From Erysipelotrichaceae bacterium (GTDB taxonomy: Bacteria > Bacillota_I > Bacilli_A > Erysipelotrichales > Coprobacillaceae), in the NCBI GenBank assembly GCA_021202205.1, contig JAJQDJ010000023.1:1-10257 (forward strand): 10,257 bases of DNA, written 5' to 3'. The notes under the pieces were generated by a model. The model was not told the origin of the DNA. It saw only the letters and a program-made list of their open reading frames with translations, and ran no database searches. A program made the position numbers and the translations under genes. Within the stretch, counting starts at the first letter, position 1. Each line of letters begins with the position of its first letter. Positions 6,724 through 10,257 of the stretch are shown here, piece by piece.

Positions 6724-7407
6724 ATGAATTATTTAAATTTTTTACAATCAAATAAAAAATATTTTGAGGATTTTATCACTAGAAGTACCTATCATAGTAA
6801 TGCTATTGAAGGAAGTACTTTAAGTGTTAATGAAACTTATGCTTTATTGTTTGACAATAATCATTGTAATATTGAAAATGCATCTCCTAGAGAAATTTAT
6901 GAGGCTATAAATCATAAAAAAATATTGGATATTTTATTAGAAAAAGTTGGTGAAAAAGAATTATTATCTCATGAATTATTGATATCAATCAATCAAACTA
7001 TTAATGAAAATATTATGTATGTCGGAGGTTATCGATTAGGACCCATTCGTATTATTGGTTCACAAAAGAAGTTTCCTTATCCTATGGAGTTAGAAGATAA
7101 AATGAATAATTTTATAGATAATTATAATAACCTCATTTATAATAATATAACGATGTTAGACATAGCAAAAATGCATCTTCAATATGAAAATATTCATCCT
7201 TTTCCAGATGGTAATGGTAGAACAGGTCGATTATTAATCAATTATTTATTATTGATAAAGAATCAATGTCCAATTGTAATACCAGTATCAAAAAGAGCTA
7301 AATATTTGCAATATATGGAAGAATATAATGAAGAAGCATTAGCGCATTTCTTTGAAGAATTACAAAAAGATGAACAGGAAAGAATAAATGATTTTAGTCA
7401 AATGTAA
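6724..7407 (+). CDS. Fic family protein, probable AMP transferase with N-terminal self-inhibitory helix
   Basis: Product of 227 residues. The complete Fic core motif HPFPDGNGRTGR spans H158-R169: catalytic His158, metal-binding Asp162, phosphate-loop Gly163-Asn164-Gly165 and Arg166/Arg169. A target-docking flap probably lies around 103-120 (YRLGPIRIIGSQKKFPYP). The N-terminus carries the inhibitory-helix motif [S/T]xxxE[G/N] as S25-NAI-E29-G30, typical of class II Fic proteins that block their own ATP site. Most Fic enzymes transfer AMP to a hydroxyl on a target protein; the target cannot be read from sequence. AAGGTGA (6713-6719) precedes the ATG by four bases. No antitoxin gene is adjacent, which fits built-in inhibition. 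The protein has no signal peptide or membrane helix, so it is probably cytosolic. Catalytic competence looks intact. Confidence 0.9.
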   Translation: MNYLNFLQSNKKYFEDFITRSTYHSNAIEGSTLSVNETYALLFDNNHCNIENASPREIYEAINHKKILDILLEKVGEKELLSHELLISINQTINENIMYVGGYRLGPIRIIGSQKKFPYPMELEDKMNNFIDNYNNLIYNNITMLDIAKMHLQYENIHPFPDGNGRTGRLLINYLLLIKNQCPIVIPVSKRAKYLQYMEEYNEEALAHFFEELQKDEQERINDFSQM

Positions 7408-7410
7408 AGG

Positions 7411-7438
7411 TGAACTCATTATGAGTTCATTTTAATTT
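7411..7438 (+). terminator. Hairpin terminator of fic
   Basis: TGAACTCAT (7411-7419) and its complement (7421-7429) flank one base; as a realistic hairpin this is a 7-bp stem with a 5-nt loop. It is followed by TTTTAATTT and lies three bases after the fic stop. Its right arm overlaps the last codon and stop of the convergent channel gene, so it is compactly shared. There is no T-tract for the minus strand. Confidence 0.65.
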
Positions 7439-8215
7439 ATGTCCACAATAAGGACAGTATTCAATGTCATCGTCTTCTTCATTAATTTCCTCACTAAATC
7501 CTGCAGAAATAATTCCAGTTGGTACAGCAACCAATCCTATTCCTAATAAAGCCATAATAGCACTTAATATCTTACCTAGAATTGTTACAGGTTAAATATC
7601 ACCATAACCAACAGTTGTTAAAGTAGCAATAGCCCACCAAAAACCACTAAAAGCATTGTCAAAAACATCAGGTTGAGCATCATGTTCACAATAATACATT
7701 AATATTGATGCTATAAGCATGAGTATAAATACAACTGATAATGAAGAAATAAGTTGATCTTTCTTTTTGATTAAAACGTTGGATACACTATTCAATGCAG
7801 TTGTATATCTGTTGATTTTAAAAATTCGCGCCATTCTAAATAGTCTTAACAATCTTAAAGATCTTAAATCAACATTTGTTATAAAAGGCAAGTAAAAAGG
7901 TAATATAGCTATTAAGTCAATAAGGGCCATAAATGAAAATATATACTTTATTCTACTTTTTATTTTCCCATTATTAGGATAGAGTAAATCAGCAGACCAA
8001 ATTCTTAATAAGTATTCAATTGTAAATATGACAATTGATATGCTTTCAAATTTAGACATTAAATTTGTAATCCAAGATGGTATATTATTAAATGTTGATA
8101 AAATAACACTAATCATACTTAATATGATTAATATAACAATTATTATATCAAATAACTTACTTGGCAGATAATGATCGTCATCTACATTGATTATTTTAAA
8201 TATTTTTTGTTTCAT
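7427..8215 (-). pseudogene. Voltage-gated potassium channel (Kv-like ion transport protein) interrupted by an in-frame stop
   Basis: The minus strand encodes a six-helix channel. S1 is about 22-40, S2 about 55-75 and S3 about 94-110. S4 is the voltage sensor with arginines every third residue (R118, R121, R124, R127, R130). S5 and a pore helix follow, then the K+ filter TVGYGD at 201-206. After Ile207 there is a TAA at 7592-7594 where the family has Tyr (GDIYPVT). The same frame then continues for 54 codons: PVTILGK, a good S6 helix (ILSAIMALLGIGLVAVPTG), an acidic linker and a CPYCGHKL zinc-knuckle-like tail ending in TGA at 7427. With the stop repaired it is 262 residues, a normal length. 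The ATG at 8215 has AGGAG (8224-8228) eight bases upstream; an in-frame GTG at 8224 overlaps that site. The 207-residue product lacks S6 and should not form a working pore. Confidence 0.88.
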
Positions 8216-8240
8216 ATCATTCACTCCTCGTCAAATATGG

Positions 8241-8269
8241 ATAATATCAAATTCAATCTAATTATTCAA
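8241..8269 (-). promoter_or_regulatory. Promoter of the channel gene
   Basis: On the minus strand TTGAAT (8269 to 8264), a 17-bp spacer and TATTAT (8246 to 8241), preceded by TGA, make an extended -10 promoter about 26 bp upstream of the ATG at 8215. The -10 lies in the left arm of the 8241-8295 inverted repeat. Confidence 0.55.
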
Positions 8270-8295
8270 TCTTATATAAGACAATTTGATATTAT
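8241..8295. repeat. 13-bp inverted repeat between the divergent channel and HhH/sigma-r4 genes
   Basis: ATAATATCAAATT at 8241-8253 is perfectly complementary to 8283-8295, with 29 bp between the arms (centre 8268). Each arm holds an outward-facing TGATATTAT. The left arm serves as -10 for the channel gene, and the right arm overlaps the -35 region of the divergent gene. It may be a two-site operator or simply back-to-back promoter boxes. Confidence 0.6.
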
Positions 8296-8306
8296 GATGA
8301 TATAAT
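8278..8306 (+). promoter_or_regulatory. Promoter of the HhH/sigma-r4 gene
   Basis: AAGACA (8278-8283), a 17-bp spacer and TATAAT (8301-8306) preceded by TGA form an extended -10 promoter. The -10 ends 21 bp before the ATG at 8328, giving a short leader that contains GAGGTGA at 8316-8322. Confidence 0.55.
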
Positions 8307-8327
8307 GAGACAAATGAGGTGACATAC

Positions 8328-10257
8328 ATGACATTGAAAACGAGTGAACAGGTTTGTAATGATATTATAAATTATTTAGATAATACCTATCAAATTATCA
8401 ATAACAAAGAACAATTTAATGAATTGTATCAAAATTTTAAAAAGAATCTATTAACATTTGAGCAAAATCATCAACTACTGATAAATAGCTATAGTATAGA
8501 AAATGCCTTTAAGAATGAAACTAAAGGCACCATGTTTATAAAATATTGTCACAATCGCGGATGGTTTGATTTAATTGACTTGCGTGAATTTGATTTTAAT
8601 AATGAAAAGGTGAAAGGCATTGGACAAGCCTCTTTAATAAAATTAGGTAAAGTATATCATAAAGCTCTTCAGGATGTTGAAAATCAAGAAATGAATTTTT
8701 CAAACAAAAACGATATTACTTTTGATAATCTTCAGTATTCACTCTTTCCTTCCTCGCTAGATGATATCATCAAATATTTAAGCAGTTATTATCACTTAGT
8801 CAATGATAATAAAAAATATTCGGAATTTTATACTGAATTAAAAAATAGTATAGAATTGTTTGAAACAAAATATCAATTAAAACAACAAGAAGTAAAATCA
8901 ATTGAAGAAACATTTAAGAATTATCCTAAAGGTCAATATTTTATTGATTATTGCCATCAACAAGGTTGGGCAAAACTTTCTGATTTGGAAGATTTTGATT
9001 TTGGTCATACAAAAATTAAAGGTATAGGAAGTACTACACTTTTAAAAATGGAAGAAATATTCAACCAGGAATATGCAGGACAATCTACAATTAAAGATAT
9101 GAGTGAAATATTAAAAGATATACCTCAAGAAAATATGCACACTTCAATCAAATTGCTTAAGAATTATAATTTTAAAAATGAAATTATTAATAAATATGGA
9201 TTGTATCATTTAAAAGTAGATGATTTGATAAATATTGACATTGATTCAAAGGATTTTAGAGATATCAAAAGAGGCTTAAAAATACTCAATAATTCAGTCA
9301 TTGATATTTTTAAAGAACACTATAATTATATTAAACCACAACATTTAGAGATTTATAAAATGCGTGCTCGAGGAGATACTTTAGAGAGTATTGGTAGAAA
9401 AAGAAATGTAACAAGAGAAAGAATAAGGCAAATATGTGTTAAGGTTAATGAACAATTAATGAATAGTTCATTACTCGTTGCTTATGCATGTTTAGAGGAT
9501 AAAAGTAAGGCAATTACAAGTGATGATATAAAAACAATTGTAAAAGATGAAGACTTAACAATGACTTTAAGGGAAGTGCTGAAAAATAGTAATCAATATG
9601 AATATATTGAAAGTATTGATAAATATGTAGATGTAGATATTATACCAAATCATTTCTTTGATGGGCTTAATGATAAACTTAAAGAAACTGTACCAGGTGG
9701 TATAAGTTATGAAAATTTATTAAATGTTCTAGAAAATATATTTTCTTCTCAACACTTTTTTACTGAAGATAATCTCGAAAGTTATTTGGTATCACAGGGA
9801 TATCGTATTTTAGGAGATTTTGTATTTAAGGGTAAAATTCCCTATCCAAAAATTACAAATCATATTGTGAATAAATATTATGATTTTGATATTAAATTAG
9901 ATAATGATCCTAATAATGAGGACATGAAAAAGTTAAGAAATATCTATGAAAATTATGGGTTTCAGTATGAGCATAATAATCATAGCTTAACATCTATTAT
10001 TTTAAGAGATTCACAAGCTTTTGTATTATCTGGTAGAGGACGTTATTGTCCATTGAATAAGGTTCATTGTAATAGTGTTATAATAGCTAGAATACGTCAT
10101 GATATTTTAGATAATGATAGTAATACAATATATTATTCAGATTTATATGAAAAATATAAAGGTGAACTATTAAAACAAACAAATATTGATAATTATAATT
10201 TTTTGCATGGAATACTTATGTATTATTATCCTGAAGATTTTGTTTATACACGTGATT
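8328..10257 (+). CDS. Large protein with duplicated HhH-like modules and a sigma-70 region 4-like HTH (partial, runs off the right edge)
   Basis: An open frame of 643 codons starts at ATG 8328, with GAGGTGA five bases upstream, and has no stop before the window ends. Residues 12-114 and 146-249 are a tandem duplication. The core 61-114 and 196-249 align without gaps at 25 of 54 identities (FKN..KG, YCH..GW, FDF, KxKGIG..xLxK). The KGIG element resembles a helix-hairpin-helix or RNA polymerase alpha-CTD type nucleic-acid-binding fold. Residues about 335-380 match sigma-70 region 4: RGDTLESIG, then VTRERIRQI ending at I369. Beyond it lie segments that look winged-helix-like, including GRGRYCPLNK and NFLHGILMYYYPEDF near the end. 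No sigma region 2, enzyme motif, signal peptide or membrane helix is visible. A DNA-binding or transcription-related cytosolic protein is likely; I cannot name a function. Similar proteins are labelled sigma-factor-like HTH proteins in related bacteria (from memory). Confidence 0.8.
   Translation, partial: MTLKTSEQVCNDIINYLDNTYQIINNKEQFNELYQNFKKNLLTFEQNHQLLINSYSIENAFKNETKGTMFIKYCHNRGWFDLIDLREFDFNNEKVKGIGQASLIKLGKVYHKALQDVENQEMNFSNKNDITFDNLQYSLFPSSLDDIIKYLSSYYHLVNDNKKYSEFYTELKNSIELFETKYQLKQQEVKSIEETFKNYPKGQYFIDYCHQQGWAKLSDLEDFDFGHTKIKGIGSTTLLKMEEIFNQEYAGQSTIKDMSEILKDIPQENMHTSIKLLKNYNFKNEIINKYGLYHLKVDDLINIDIDSKDFRDIKRGLKILNNSVIDIFKEHYNYIKPQHLEIYKMRARGDTLESIGRKRNVTRERIRQICVKVNEQLMNSSLLVAYACLEDKSKAITSDDIKTIVKDEDLTMTLREVLKNSNQYEYIESIDKYVDVDIIPNHFFDGLNDKLKETVPGGISYENLLNVLENIFSSQHFFTEDNLESYLVSQGYRILGDFVFKGKIPYPKITNHIVNKYYDFDIKLDNDPNNEDMKKLRNIYENYGFQYEHNNHSLTSIILRDSQAFVLSGRGRYCPLNKVHCNSVIIARIRHDILDNDSNTIYYSDLYEKYKGELLKQTNIDNYNFLHGILMYYYPEDFVYTRD

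Noticed and set aside
7592..7594. TAA as a recoded sense codon
   Set aside because: TAA terminates other genes here (secG, smpB, fic, mupG), so it is a normal stop. A point mutation or error is simpler.
8328..10257. Complete sigma factor
   Set aside because: Only a region 4-like helix-turn-helix is present. No region 2 (-10 recognition and core binding) can be seen, and the layout with duplicated modules does not match any sigma factor class.

Overview
The window looks like chromosome of a very AT-rich, low-GC Gram-positive bacterium that uses the standard bacterial code (TGA is a genuine stop in rnr). Strong AGGAGG-type ribosome binding sites, a TagO-type wall-polymer initiator, a SecG, and the secG-rnr-smpB-ssrA gene order all point to Firmicutes. 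The style of the proteins suggests the Erysipelotrichia/Coprobacillaceae side, but that placement is inference from memory of the families, not a search result.

Layout, left to right. Positions 113-1268 (minus) hold a MupG/DUF871 6-phospho-muramidase gene broken by one extra base in a run of seven A/T at 819-825. It is divergent from 1391-3175 (plus), a TagO/WecA-like phospho-sugar transferase carrying an unusual eleventh membrane helix and an extracytoplasmic C-terminal domain. A compact translocation and RNA quality-control cluster follows on the plus strand: secG (3243-3470), a hairpin terminator or attenuator, RNase R (3521-5731), smpB (5737-6183), tmRNA (6187-6552) and a strong terminator. 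Next come a stand-alone, self-inhibited Fic protein (6724-7407), a convergent voltage-gated K+ channel gene interrupted by an in-frame TAA just after its selectivity filter (7427-8215, minus), and a divergent long open frame (8328 to the right edge, 643 codons, unfinished). The long frame encodes a protein with a duplicated HhH-like module and a sigma-70 region 4-like helix-turn-helix.

How the genes work together: rnr, smpB and ssrA are the trans-translation system. tmRNA and SmpB rescue ribosomes stalled on non-stop mRNA, and RNase R with its basic tail degrades the mRNA. SecG belongs to the membrane translocon and is a customary neighbour. The flanking genes (MupG, TagO-like) concern cell-wall sugar recycling and wall-polymer synthesis. 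The genes after ssrA look accessory.

Most noteworthy: the large duplicated HhH plus sigma-r4 protein at the right edge; two genes each broken by one small lesion (a +1 indel before CCC-TGA, and a Tyr-to-stop change after the K+ filter); the TagO C-terminal extension; and two divergent intergenic regions where opposed extended -10 boxes form perfect inverted repeats. No CRISPR array, insertion sequence, integrase or tRNA gene was seen.
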